Below are positions 17,967-26,553 of a DNA stretch of 62,553 nt, one piece after another. Within the stretch, counting starts at the first letter, position 1. Each line of letters opens with the position of its first letter. The position numbers and the translations under genes were made by a program. The notes below the pieces were generated by a model, which saw only the letters and a list, made by a program, of their open reading frames with translations, was not told where the DNA came from and searched no databases. The DNA comes from Levilactobacillus suantsaii (GTDB taxonomy: Bacteria; Bacillota; Bacilli; Lactobacillales; Lactobacillaceae). The DNA is taken from assembly GCF_004115745.1 (NCBI RefSeq), contig NZ_QXIL01000014.1, positions 1-62,553 on the forward strand, read 5' to 3'.

Positions 17967-18824
17967 TTAGGATAGTGGCGTTTTTCGTTGGTGAGTTTGT
18001 TTATATTTACCAGGCGACTGGCCGACGTGTTGTTTAAACGTGCGGATAAAACTACTGTAATTCCTAAACCCACAGTGGACGCTGGTCTCGCCAACACTTT
18101 CACCGCCCCCGAGTAGCTGCTTGGCTAGCTCGATGCGTTTTTCGATGACGTAGGTGTGGATAGAGATGTTCATCTGGCTCTTGAAGTACTTGTCAATATA
18201 ATTGGGGTTTAAATAAAAGTGATGACTTAGAGCCGATAATCGTAAATCCCCCGCGATATTTTCGGCAATGTATTGCATGATTTTTGAAAAGAGTTGAGGC
18301 ATTTGGTTTTCCCGGTGTTGTGGGACCGGCGCCACTTGGTTACCGAGCAGTAGAATTTCGGTCAGGAGGATACGTTGATAAATATCGGCCGCATCGTGTT
18401 GTTGGTCGATAACGTCAACGAGGTTATCGCAGAGTGATGTGAACCGCGTACTTTCTTGTTCATTCAACGCCATAGTACCAACTTCTTGATGCCGAGCACG
18501 GTCAAAACACTTCAATAAATTAGTACGGGTAGTCGATAATTGGTGAATTAGGTTAAGCTCGATATTGATGTACACACGTTCGTAAGGTGTGTCGTCGTGG
18601 GTCAAGATACAATGCCACACGCCATTTGGAACCAAGACGAGTGTTCGTGGTAGGAGCAAGAAGGCCTGTTTCTCCGTGTAAAAACTCGCATTGCCGGAAA
18701 GCAATAGCAACATTTCAATGTGGTGAGGATGAACGTGCAGCGGACTATTATGGTGCCGGCTAGTGACGTGATTACAGAAGACGGGCATGGGGATGGTCCC
18801 GTCAATCGATAGATTATCAATCAA
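17967..18824 (-). CDS. AraC-family transcriptional regulator
   Basis: A 285-residue regulator: an N-terminal cupin-like sensor (about 15-100, with HNSPLHVHPHHIEMLLLLSG) and a C-terminal double helix-turn-helix (about 185-280; NYSSFIRTFKQHVGQSPGKYK is the classic second HTH). Translation likely starts at TTG 18824, because AAAGGGGGT lies just upstream. It diverges from the GH115 alpha-glucuronidase gene, so it is the obvious activator of xylan side-chain use, with the sugar or uronic acid ligand bound by the cupin. No other target is adjacent. Confidence 0.9.
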   Translation of the reverse strand: MIDNLSIDGTIPMPVFCNHVTSRHHNSPLHVHPHHIEMLLLLSGNASFYTEKQAFLLLPRTLVLVPNGVWHCILTHDDTPYERVYINIELNLIHQLSTTRTNLLKCFDRARHQEVGTMALNEQESTRFTSLCDNLVDVIDQQHDAADIYQRILLTEILLLGNQVAPVPQHRENQMPQLFSKIMQYIAENIAGDLRLSALSHHFYLNPNYIDKYFKSQMNISIHTYVIEKRIELAKQLLGGGESVGETSVHCGFRNYSSFIRTFKQHVGQSPGKYKQTHQRKTPLS

Positions 18825-18878
18825 AAAATTACCCCCTTTTTTGTAAGGTTTAATAGCATAAATGCAAGGAATACGTCA

Positions 18879-18939
18879 AGTTAAGCGCTTACAATATAAG
18901 TGTAGCGAAAGCGATACTGGAAGTAAATGGTCGTTTCGC
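18879..18939. promoter_or_regulatory. araC/GH115 control region with cre-like palindrome
   Basis: AGTTAAGCGCTTACAA (18879-18894) matches the cre consensus at 14 of 16 positions on either strand. GCGAAA (18905-18910) and TTTCGC (18934-18939) form an inverted repeat that could be the AraC operator. Confidence 0.5.
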
Positions 18940-19007
18940 AAACGTTGTACCGCTTTTTGGCTCTTATTGTGGATTAAATTGATCTTAATGAAATAAAAGA
19001 GGGATTT

Positions 19008-21059
19008 ATGATGGAAGAATTTGTCATTTCAAAGGCTACCCGTATCGTGACGGATTTTGGTAATGATGTTTTACGAAATGCCGCCCAAATTTTGACTCGG
19101 GACATTCAAATGACGGTGACAACAATACAGACTGATAATGAGATTGACCTTCGAGTCACATCAGCGTTACCCAGAACAGAACAGTTTAGCGTGGCGCAAC
19201 CCGATGCGGCACACTTAGTCGTACAATCTGGTACGCTTCGGGGGGTGATGTATGGTGCGTTGGCTATTTCCAAGAATGTGCTGAAAGTCAACGACTTTTG
19301 GTTTTGGCTGGATAAGTTGCCAAAAAAAGTACCGCAAGCCGTTGTGGGAAATCCTACACGACTCAAGCTTCCCGATTATCGGGTCAGCTATCGCGGGTGG
19401 TTCGTTAACGATGAAGTTCTTTTAAATCATTGGCAATATCAAGAATCCAACCAAAATGTTTGGCAGATGGTGTACGAGACGCTTTTACGTTGCGGTGGCA
19501 ATATCATTATTCCGGGAACGGGGAACAATGCGCACGCGCACCGGGCAATCGCGGCAGCCATGGGGCTGATTGTGACCCATCACCACGCTGAACCTTTGGG
19601 TGCGCAAATGTTTGCGCGGGTCTATCCCGATTTAACGGCATCGTACGTTAAGCACCCGGACCTATTTAAGAGCTTATGGCAAAAGGCCATCGCGGAACAA
19701 CAAGATAGCGAAACTGTGTGGACCTTGGGTTTTCGGGGCCAGGGTGACCGACCGTTCTGGTTAGACGATGACCACCACTACACGTTAGCGGACCGGGCCA
19801 AGGTCATTAACGATGTGATTCAAACGCAATATCGGCTGGTCAAAGCGGCAGTGCCGGATGCCCAATGTGCCATCAATATTTACGGTGAGTTAACGGGGCT
19901 GTACCATGCGGGTCTCATCAAGATCCCCCAAGACGTGATTCAGATTTGGGCGGATAACGGTTACGGGAAGATGGTGTCACGCCGGCAAGGCGAGGACGAT
20001 CCGCGGACGGATGTGTTAAGCGGACAGAATCCTAATCTATCGCAAGGGATTTACTACCACGTTGCCTTTCATGATTTACAAGCATCGAATTTCTTGACTC
20101 TGTTGCAGATTGATCCCCATACGGTAGCGGCAGAATTGGATAAAGTTCACCAGGCTGGAATGGATGACTTTGTGTTGTGTAACACGGGGAATATCAAGCC
20201 CAGTATCCTTTTCTTAGCACTCATGGCCCAATCGTGGCGAACGGACTTTAAGGTCCGCTCTACCGCAGACATCTTGACCACCTACGTGCAACAGTATTAT
20301 GAGACCAATCAGCAAAAGATCGTGGCGTTGTATCAACGCTACTTCACGACGGTTTTCAATTACGGCCAGTTAGCGGACCAAAGGGCCGGTGACGAATTTT
20401 ACACTTACACCCTACGGAAAATCGTGGCGGCTTGGTTGGCCCACAGCCAACAATTGACCGCTATGACCTGGCTGACGGGGGATAAGCCACTTCAGGCGGA
20501 ATTAGACGAAATTGCGGACCTGCTTCACGGACACGTCACGCCATTTATCCGGCTGGACCAGCAAATTCAAACCGCAATGGCCAGTTTACCAACGATGGAC
20601 GCTAATCGGCTGTATAACGACTTGTGGTTGAGTGTGGTCGTTCATGCGGCCGCTAGTGAGGCGTTACAACGAACGTTGACGGCGTTTAAGGCTGCAACCC
20701 AACCAGAGTCGCCAAACTTGATTACAGCTTTTCTGCAGATTGACGCCGCAGAGCAGGCGTTACAACGAATTTTGACCGCTTGGCAATCCAATCCGCTTAA
20801 AAAGTGGGCTCACTTCTACGACAATGATTGCTACACGAACATTTCATTGACGATTCAGGTCCTTAAGACGTTGGCGGGGTATCTCCGTATAACGGGGGAT
20901 GGACCAGACGAAGATCAATGGGAACGCCACTACCTCATGACCAAGGGGGATGCTCGCATTATGTTACTATCCAATACCCATCAGGCTTACGATGATCATG
21001 AGCTGGCGTCACGATTACTAGCGAAGGGGATAGAAACCCAGAAGCATTCGAAGTCCTGA
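19008..21059 (+). CDS. GH115 family xylan alpha-1,2-glucuronidase
   Basis: A 683-residue intracellular glycoside hydrolase without signal peptide. Family GH115 hallmarks appear in order: YRGWFVNDE (about 125), a GN..H region (GTGNNAHAHRA), GFRGQGDRPFW (about 245), WADNGYGK (about 317), QGIYYHVAFHD (about 350) and CNTGNIKPS (about 395). GH115 enzymes remove glucuronic or 4-O-methylglucuronic acid from xylan or its oligomers. It is shorter than many GH115 proteins (800-1000), probably through a reduced C-terminal domain. AGAGGG precedes ATG-ATG. It forms a two-gene unit with the esterase that follows, under an AraC regulator. No xylanase, xylosidase or transporter is adjacent, so imported oligosaccharides must come through another locus. 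Confidence 0.85.
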   Translation: MMEEFVISKATRIVTDFGNDVLRNAAQILTRDIQMTVTTIQTDNEIDLRVTSALPRTEQFSVAQPDAAHLVVQSGTLRGVMYGALAISKNVLKVNDFWFWLDKLPKKVPQAVVGNPTRLKLPDYRVSYRGWFVNDEVLLNHWQYQESNQNVWQMVYETLLRCGGNIIIPGTGNNAHAHRAIAAAMGLIVTHHHAEPLGAQMFARVYPDLTASYVKHPDLFKSLWQKAIAEQQDSETVWTLGFRGQGDRPFWLDDDHHYTLADRAKVINDVIQTQYRLVKAAVPDAQCAINIYGELTGLYHAGLIKIPQDVIQIWADNGYGKMVSRRQGEDDPRTDVLSGQNPNLSQGIYYHVAFHDLQASNFLTLLQIDPHTVAAELDKVHQAGMDDFVLCNTGNIKPSILFLALMAQSWRTDFKVRSTADILTTYVQQYYETNQQKIVALYQRYFTTVFNYGQLADQRAGDEFYTYTLRKIVAAWLAHSQQLTAMTWLTGDKPLQAELDEIADLLHGHVTPFIRLDQQIQTAMASLPTMDANRLYNDLWLSVVVHAAASEALQRTLTAFKAATQPESPNLITAFLQIDAAEQALQRILTAWQSNPLKKWAHFYDNDCYTNISLTIQVLKTLAGYLRITGDGPDEDQWERHYLMTKGDARIMLLSNTHQAYDDHELASRLLAKGIETQKHSKS

Positions 21060-21104
21060 CAGAAGTCGTGATACAAAATGAATGTATGAAAGAAGATTAG
21101 TCGT

Positions 21105-21914
21105 ATGGCAACGGCGAAAAAATTAGCTTTGATTTCAGCGGGGCAGTCGAACATCGACGGACGGGTACCACTCACGGAGCTACCTTCGGCAATGGCGTTA
21201 CCACTGACCAACTGTCATTACTGTAGTAATGACACCCCACAACATGAAGAAGGGGTCTTCCAGCCAACCTTGAAGGCTAGTGACCTGTCAGATAATCGCT
21301 GGGGTTTTGATTTAGTTACGTATTACCAGATTACCCAGGTCGCCAAGTACGATTTGTACGTGATGAAGTGTTCCGAAGGCGGCACCTCGATCGACGTTCA
21401 TGGGGAAGCGGGTAAGTTCAACGACCACTGGACCGCAGATATCAGTCAACTGGAAAGTCCGGGCCATTCATTGCTTTTACAATTTAAGCGATTGGTTCAG
21501 ACTTGCCTGCAAGCGTCACAGGATGAATTGGATATTCAAGCGATGCTTTGGCACCAAGGAGAGGGCGACCGGGGCACCTTCTCTCCCGTGTCACCGGTCA
21601 ATTACTACCACAATTTAAAGGCTGTATTTCAAGCCTGTCGCGAGTTTGTGGGCAAGCCGGATCTCCCGATTATCTGTGGGACAATCAGTCACCACTCCAA
21701 GCAGTATGACCCCACGGTAGAAGCGGGATTGTTACGATTGGCTCAAGAAGACTCTGACCTGCACGTGATTGACCTCCAACACGCAACCTTACGCGATGAC
21801 TTCCACTTTGATGCCCAAAGTAGCCAGTACTTTGGCCAAGCGATTTATAACGAGTTGATTACGCAAAAGATTATCATGGGACCCAGAATTGATATCCAAA
21901 CACACGTGTTTTGA
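21105..21914 (+). CDS. SGNH/SASA-type carbohydrate acetyl esterase
   Basis: A 269-residue esterase of the CE6/sialate-O-acetylesterase-like fold. Block I is ISAGQSNIDGR (catalytic Ser in GQSN), an SEGGTSID block follows, block III is WHQGEGD, and the catalytic Asp/His block is DDFHFDAQSSQYFG. It lacks a signal peptide, so it is cytosolic. Beside GH115 the likely role is removal of O-acetyl groups from glucuronoxylo-oligosaccharides, clearing both kinds of side group. It lies 45 bases downstream of the GH115 stop. The ribosome site is weak (AAAGAAG). Confidence 0.82.
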   Translation: MATAKKLALISAGQSNIDGRVPLTELPSAMALPLTNCHYCSNDTPQHEEGVFQPTLKASDLSDNRWGFDLVTYYQITQVAKYDLYVMKCSEGGTSIDVHGEAGKFNDHWTADISQLESPGHSLLLQFKRLVQTCLQASQDELDIQAMLWHQGEGDRGTFSPVSPVNYYHNLKAVFQACREFVGKPDLPIICGTISHHSKQYDPTVEAGLLRLAQEDSDLHVIDLQHATLRDDFHFDAQSSQYFGQAIYNELITQKIIMGPRIDIQTHVF

Positions 21915-21956
21915 CGTTGGCAATGAAATGACGGTGCCATACATGGTGAATGACCG

Positions 21957-22039
21957 AAAGGCCGGAAATGAAATGAAGGGACACTTCAGTGTTAGTGATT
22001 TAACCATGATGACCCCTTCAAAAAGTTCCCGGCCTTTTT
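21957..22039 (+). terminator. Long hairpin terminator after the esterase
   Basis: AAAGGCCGG (21957-21965) pairs with CCGGCCTTT (22029-22037), with an inner GAAGGG/CCCTTC stem, and runs into five T. Confidence 0.75.
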
Positions 22040-22070
22040 CATGTTGGGACACACAAATTACCAAGACACC

Positions 22071-22107
22071 AAAAACACCGCCAAACGGAAAGGGTTTGAC
22101 GGTGTTT
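22071..22107 (-). terminator. Terminator of the copYB operon
   Basis: On the minus strand AAACACCG with an inner CAAACC arm pairs with GGTTTG/CGGTGTTT and continues into five T. Confidence 0.8.
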
Positions 22108-22133
22108 GCGCTAAACTGAGTTTAAGCCGAAGC

Positions 22134-24236
22134 TCAATCGATTTTCTCTAAGTGTAACGTCAACGCGTTGATAGCCACGATAACGGTACTCAACGACATG
22201 ACGATAGCCCCGACCATTGGGTTCAAGATGAAGCCGATAGGTGCCAGAATCCCGGCGGCGAGGGGAATGGCAATTAGGTTATACCCAGCCCCCCACCAGA
22301 GGTTCTCGGTCATCTTGCGGTTGGTGGCGCGGGCCAATGCTAAGAACTGAATCACATCGGCCGGCTTGCTGGCCACTAAGATGACATCGGCGGCTTCGAT
22401 GGCGACATCGGTCCCGGAGCCAATCGCCATACCGATATCGGCGCGGGCCAGGCTGGGGGCATCGTTGACCCCGTCACCGATAAAGAGGACCTTGCCGCGT
22501 TGCTGGTACTCTTGGACCAACTTTTCCTTGTCCTCAGGCAACAGGCGGGCTTGCACGTCGTCGATACCAACGGCGTGGGCTACCTTGTCGGCGGTCTCCC
22601 GATTATCCCCAGTTAACATGACCGGGGTAATGCCATGGCGCTTCAGGGCCTTAATCAATTTACCAGCGGTCGGCTTGACTTGATCCCCTTCAGCGACTAA
22701 CCCTAAGACTTGATCGTCGGTGACCAGGAAACTGATGGAATTACCCTCAGCGGCCAGAGACTTGAACTGGTCGTGGTCGTAGTCCAGATTGTGTTTGTCG
22801 AGGTAATTGACAGCGACTAAGCCGTAGGTCGTGCCGTCGATGGTTCCAAATTGACCGACCCCGGTGGTTTGCTTGGCATCTTTTGCGGCCTTGACCGTTA
22901 AGTCGGCGTCCTTGGCGGCAGTCAAAATCCCCGTTGCTAAGGGGTGACTGGAACCGCTTTCGAGATTGGCCATCAGCTGTAAAATATCGTGGTCACTGGC
23001 TTGGTCCGTTAAACTTTGCACGTGGTTGACCGTAAAGTGACCCTGGGTGAGGGTCCCGGTCTTATCCATCAAAGCGTACTTTAAGTGTCCAACTTGTTCC
23101 AAGACGTCCCGGTTCCGCAGTAACAGCCCGTTTTGCGCGGCCAATGAGGTGCTACGGGCCACGACCAACGGCACAGCGAGTCCCAAAGCGTGGGGGCAGG
23201 CGATGACGAAGACTGCCACCGCAACGGGCAACGCCGTGGTCAGATTTGTCAGCCCTAACCAGACCACGAAGGCCACGATACCGACGATTAAGGCGGCATA
23301 GAACAGGTAACCCGCGACCCGGTCAGCCAGGTTTTCGGAGGCCGACTTGGCGTCCTGAGCATTTTGAATCAAGGTCATGACCTGGGCCAGATACCCCGAA
23401 TCGCCAGTTCCGGTGACCTTGGCGGTAAACGTACCGTCACCATTGACCGAGCCCCCGATGACCTGGTCGTCCTTGGTCTTCTTGACCGCGGCAGCTTCAC
23501 CAGTCACCAGTGATTCGTTGACGGCGGAACTCCCATTCAAGATCGTGGCGTCGGCGGGAATTTGTTCGCCAGCGCGGACCTCCACGGTTTGGCCGGTCTT
23601 TAAGTCGGCCAAGTTGACGTCAGTCGTTTTACCGTCGTCACCCACGACGTGTGCCGTTTGCGGCAACAATTTACCCAGAGCATCGACGGCGGATCCTGCA
23701 TTCATCACGGCATTCATTTCGACCCAGTGGCCCAGCAACATGATGTCGATCAAGGTCGCGAGCTCCCAGAAGAAGTTCGTAACGGTCGGGGTCACGTGAA
23801 AGATATCGTTGGCGATGAGCGAGTAGATACTATAAATGTAAGCCACGCCAATCCCCATGGTGATCAAGGTCATCATGGCTGGTTTCTTGCTGGCGAGTTC
23901 GCCGTAGGCTCCGCTAAAGAAGGGTGCTCCACCGTAGAAGAACAGGATAGTCCCAATCACAGCGATGACCCAGTCACTTCCAGGAAAGGTCAGTTGAAAC
24001 GGCAACTGTTTCCCCATGATGGGGGAAAGCAATAAAATCGGGATGGTCAACACTAAGGAGACCCAAAATTTTCGTTTCAGATTGCCCATGTGCATCATGT
24101 GACCGTTGCCCATGTCCATATCACCCATGGTCATGTCGTGGTGGCCCATTTGGCTGTGGTCGTTCATGGCCATTTGGGAATGCTCATCCATTTGCATGTG
24201 ATCCATCTCGTCATTATCCATTTGGTGTTTCGTCAT
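22134..24236 (-). CDS. copB: Copper-translocating P1B-type ATPase, CopB-like
   Basis: A 700-residue heavy-metal pump. The N-terminus is a Met/His-rich metal-binding tail (about 55 residues). The core has actuator loop VTGEA, the membrane metal site CPHALGLAVPL (the CPH signature of CopB-type P1B-3 pumps), phosphorylation motif DKTGTLTQGH, SSHPLA and GDGVNDAPS. It should export copper (or silver) across the membrane. The ATG at 24236 is chosen because AGGAG lies 9 bases upstream; the upstream TTG at 24245 is less likely. The start overlaps the copY stop as ATGA, so translation is coupled. Confidence 0.92.
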   Translation of the reverse strand: MTKHQMDNDEMDHMQMDEHSQMAMNDHSQMGHHDMTMGDMDMGNGHMMHMGNLKRKFWVSLVLTIPILLLSPIMGKQLPFQLTFPGSDWVIAVIGTILFFYGGAPFFSGAYGELASKKPAMMTLITMGIGVAYIYSIYSLIANDIFHVTPTVTNFFWELATLIDIMLLGHWVEMNAVMNAGSAVDALGKLLPQTAHVVGDDGKTTDVNLADLKTGQTVEVRAGEQIPADATILNGSSAVNESLVTGEAAAVKKTKDDQVIGGSVNGDGTFTAKVTGTGDSGYLAQVMTLIQNAQDAKSASENLADRVAGYLFYAALIVGIVAFVVWLGLTNLTTALPVAVAVFVIACPHALGLAVPLVVARSTSLAAQNGLLLRNRDVLEQVGHLKYALMDKTGTLTQGHFTVNHVQSLTDQASDHDILQLMANLESGSSHPLATGILTAAKDADLTVKAAKDAKQTTGVGQFGTIDGTTYGLVAVNYLDKHNLDYDHDQFKSLAAEGNSISFLVTDDQVLGLVAEGDQVKPTAGKLIKALKRHGITPVMLTGDNRETADKVAHAVGIDDVQARLLPEDKEKLVQEYQQRGKVLFIGDGVNDAPSLARADIGMAIGSGTDVAIEAADVILVASKPADVIQFLALARATNRKMTENLWWGAGYNLIAIPLAAGILAPIGFILNPMVGAIVMSLSTVIVAINALTLHLEKID

Positions 24237-24679
24237 GACTCGCAACTCCTTTCACAATCCGCCGGTAAGCAGTCGCACGGGACGCTATCCGGCGCCGTCG
24301 GTAACTTGGCTTCTAAGTGGTCAATCAAAGTTTGCACGTCGTTGTGGCTCAGTTCGAGTTGGTCGACCACGTGGACCAGCGCCGTTCCCCGGTGCATGGC
24401 ACACATCTGGTCGAGTTCGTTCAAGAGAGCGGCGTCCATGGCCGCTTGTTCACTGATTTGGGGTGTGTAGCGGTATTGCCGGCCCTGTTTGGTGGCGGCG
24501 AGGGCGCCTTTTTTAACCAGGCGGCCAATCAACGTCTTGATGGTGGGGGCCTTCCAATCATGTTGTTTAGACAATAAATCGATAATGGTGTGACTATCAG
24601 TTTCTTTTAGCGTCCAGACAATCCGCATCACGCGCCATTCGGCATCGGAAATCGTGGCAGTCAGTTCTGTGGTAACCAT
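24233..24679 (-). CDS. copY: CopY-type copper-responsive repressor
   Basis: A 148-residue BlaI/CopY-family repressor with an N-terminal winged helix (ISDAEWRVMRIVWTL, then APTIKTLIGRLVKKGAL) and a C-terminal Cys cluster. The cluster is CDCLPADCERSC, i.e. CxC-x4-C-x3-C instead of the usual CxC-x4-CxC, so Cu(I)/Zn(II) binding may differ slightly. It represses the operon through a cop box and is released by copper. The stop is fused to the copB start (ATGA). Confidence 0.9.
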   Translation of the reverse strand: MVTTELTATISDAEWRVMRIVWTLKETDSHTIIDLLSKQHDWKAPTIKTLIGRLVKKGALAATKQGRQYRYTPQISEQAAMDAALLNELDQMCAMHRGTALVHVVDQLELSHNDVQTLIDHLEAKLPTAPDSVPCDCLPADCERSCES

Positions 24680-24701
24680 ATGAGATAACCCCTTCTTTGT
24701 T

Positions 24702-24711
24702 TACAAACGTA
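24702..24711. promoter_or_regulatory. Cop box (CopY operator)
   Basis: TACAAACGTA matches the palindromic TACANNTGTA consensus at 9 of 10 positions, 23 bases upstream of the copY start. A further TGTA half-site lies about 20 bases upstream. Confidence 0.65.
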
Positions 24712-24827
24712 GTCTTAACTGTTGCATAGAGTGTACAACGGGCGGCCAAGCCTGTCAAGCTAGCGGTCTCACGCCGCGGTATAAAAGGATTTCTAAGACC
24801 TTAAAATTTTGGCAAGATTGTGGGGGA

Positions 24828-24858
24828 TTGACACAGGGTGGGGGAAACTTTGTATAAT
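24828..24858 (+). promoter_or_regulatory. Promoter of dacA
   Basis: Perfect TTGACA (24828-24833) and TATAAT (24853-24858) hexamers with a 19-base spacer; AAAGGAG follows before the GTG start. Confidence 0.75.
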
Positions 24859-24895
24859 AAGAAGAATTGTGATATTTGAAAGGAGCGTTTAACTC

Positions 24896-26167
24896 GTGAA
24901 AGGTTTAAAACGCTGGCTAGTCCGGGTAAGCCTGGGTGTCACCATCATGGCGGGGTTAACCGCGGGCGGACCGGCGCAATCGGCCAGCGCGGCGGTTTCC
25001 AAAGTTCCTGCACGCTCTGCGTACGTGATGGACGCCCAAAGTGGCCAGGTGCTTTACCAGCAAAATGCCAATCGAAAGTACCCCATTGCCTCGCTGAGTA
25101 AGCTGTTGACGGTCTACTTGACGGTCAAAGCCATCGACAACGGCAAAATCAAGTGGACGGATCAAGTCCCCATCGATCATCAACTGATTCGGTTGAGCCA
25201 CAGCTCAGTGTACTCCTCATTGCGGATGACTGCTAAAGATAAGTTTACGGTCAAGGATTTGGTGGTCGCGGCGATGGTCGCGTCATCCAACAGTGCCGCT
25301 TCAGCTCTGGGGGATTATGTCGCGGGAAGCAATAGTGCTTTCATCGACCAGATGAACCAGCAGAGCCAAGACTGGGGCTTAGACGCCCACTTCATCAGTT
25401 CGTCTGGACTGGATAATTCTGATTTGAAGGATTATCATTACCGCTTACCTGGCACGGGGGCCAGTGAACAAAACTTAGTTTCGGCGAAAGCCATCACGGT
25501 TGTGGCCCAACACCTGTTGGAAGCCGACCCGACGATTACCAAGATTGCCAGTCGCACCCAGGCCAAGGTCAACGGCACGAAGATCTACAACGAAAACAGT
25601 TGCTTGCCGGGCCAGTCCCAGTATAAGGCGGCCAGCCAAATCGATGGGTTGAAGACCGGTTACACGGAAAATGCCAAGCTTTGTTACACGGCGACCTTTA
25701 AGGTCAACGGTGAGCGCATGATCGCCACGATTCTGGGGGGCGATACCACGTTCTCTGCGATGAACAAGCTGATTAAGCAGGTCAAGCAGACCTACCAGTT
25801 ACACGCAACATCGGTTAATGCCCGTACGGTAACCCTGGTCAATGGGACCAAGGTCACCGCCACGCCAAAGACCAGTCAGGTTGGTACCTGGACCAAGAGT
25901 CAAGAAGACGCCAACGTCAAGACTTCGTTTAGTCCTCAGTTGACTGCGGCCGAACTTAAACGCGGTCAGATCGAAGCCGGTGATCCGGTTGGGGAATTGA
26001 CCGTGGCCGACCAACAGACCGGGTTGACGCAGCATGTCACCTATTACGCGCAAGACACGGACACGTTGTTCACCAGTCACCAGGCCTTTAAGACGACTAA
26101 GACCGAACCAGCCCCGCTCTTGCGGACGCTGACGACGCAGACCGCGGTGTTTGCTAGCGGTCTTTGA
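24896..26167 (+). CDS. dacA: Serine-type D-Ala-D-Ala carboxypeptidase (DacA/PBP5 family)
   Basis: A 423-residue exported penicillin-binding protein. An N-terminal signal peptide ends near AQSASA (about residue 32). The catalytic motifs are SLSK (SxxK, about 68), SSN (SxN, about 129) and KTG (about 254). A beta-rich PBP5 C-terminal domain follows. It trims the terminal D-Ala from peptidoglycan stem peptides, limiting cross-linking. The C-terminus ends in a short hydrophobic stretch that could be a weak membrane anchor. The start is GTG with AAAGGAG upstream. It is monocistronic between its own promoter and a terminator. Confidence 0.93.
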   Translation: MKGLKRWLVRVSLGVTIMAGLTAGGPAQSASAAVSKVPARSAYVMDAQSGQVLYQQNANRKYPIASLSKLLTVYLTVKAIDNGKIKWTDQVPIDHQLIRLSHSSVYSSLRMTAKDKFTVKDLVVAAMVASSNSAASALGDYVAGSNSAFIDQMNQQSQDWGLDAHFISSSGLDNSDLKDYHYRLPGTGASEQNLVSAKAITVVAQHLLEADPTITKIASRTQAKVNGTKIYNENSCLPGQSQYKAASQIDGLKTGYTENAKLCYTATFKVNGERMIATILGGDTTFSAMNKLIKQVKQTYQLHATSVNARTVTLVNGTKVTATPKTSQVGTWTKSQEDANVKTSFSPQLTAAELKRGQIEAGDPVGELTVADQQTGLTQHVTYYAQDTDTLFTSHQAFKTTKTEPAPLLRTLTTQTAVFASGL

Positions 26168-26223
26168 CGGCCACGCCGTTTCTTGATACACTAACTAAAG
26201 ATTAGAGATAAACCTGTTATTGA

Positions 26224-26256
26224 AAAAGGAGGCCGTTGTCGCGGTCTCCTTTTTTG
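26224..26256 (+). terminator. Terminator of dacA
   Basis: An AAAAAGGAG.CCG arm pairs with CGG.CTCCTTTTTT around a TTGTCG-type loop. Confidence 0.9.
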
Positions 26257-26310
26257 GGTTGTGTTGCAGTTGAGGGGCGTCAAGTGACGCTCAGCGAGGA
26301 AGCTGGAATC

Positions 26311-26345
26311 AAAAAGGCCGGTGCAAATGCCCGGTCATTGGCCTG
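26311..26345 (-). terminator. Terminator of the 30-residue ORF
   Basis: On the minus strand a GACCGG/CCGGCC stem is followed by CTTTTT directly after the small ORF. Confidence 0.55.
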
Positions 26346-26346
26346 A

Positions 26347-26439
26347 TTAGTGCCGAAACATAAAGATGCCACGAATAATTTCACCGCCGATTAATAGTAG
26401 CATGACGGTCCAAGAAACGATGGTTAACGTGCTCCCCAT
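26347..26439 (-). CDS. 30-residue single-span membrane peptide
   Basis: A short ORF with an ideal AGGAGGT ribosome site 7 bases before ATG, a promoter (26474-26502), a cre box and a terminator, so it is very likely expressed. The product is 30 residues: a polar start (MGSTLTIVSW), a hydrophobic span VMLLLIGG, then EIIRGIFMFRH with basic ends. It should be a small inner-membrane peptide. Its partner and function are unknown. Comparable peptides modulate transporters or stress responses, but nothing here identifies which. Confidence 0.75.
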   Translation of the reverse strand: MGSTLTIVSWTVMLLLIGGEIIRGIFMFRH

Positions 26440-26473
26440 TTGAAAGACCTCCTCGTAGTTCCTCAACATCTTC

Positions 26474-26518
26474 ATTCTAAGCGCAAGCCCGTTACAATGC
26501 AATCGTAACCGCTTACAA
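26474..26518 (-). promoter_or_regulatory. Promoter and cre box of the 30-residue ORF
   Basis: On the minus strand TTGCAT (26502-26497), a 17-base spacer and TAGAAT (26479-26474). Immediately upstream, TTGTAAGCGGTTACGA (26518-26503) matches the cre consensus at 15 of 16 positions. A cre abutting the -35 from upstream is a position where CcpA can activate. Confidence 0.7.
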
Positions 26519-26553
26519 ATTTAATAATAAGCCCCCAATTCAGGGATGGGGCG

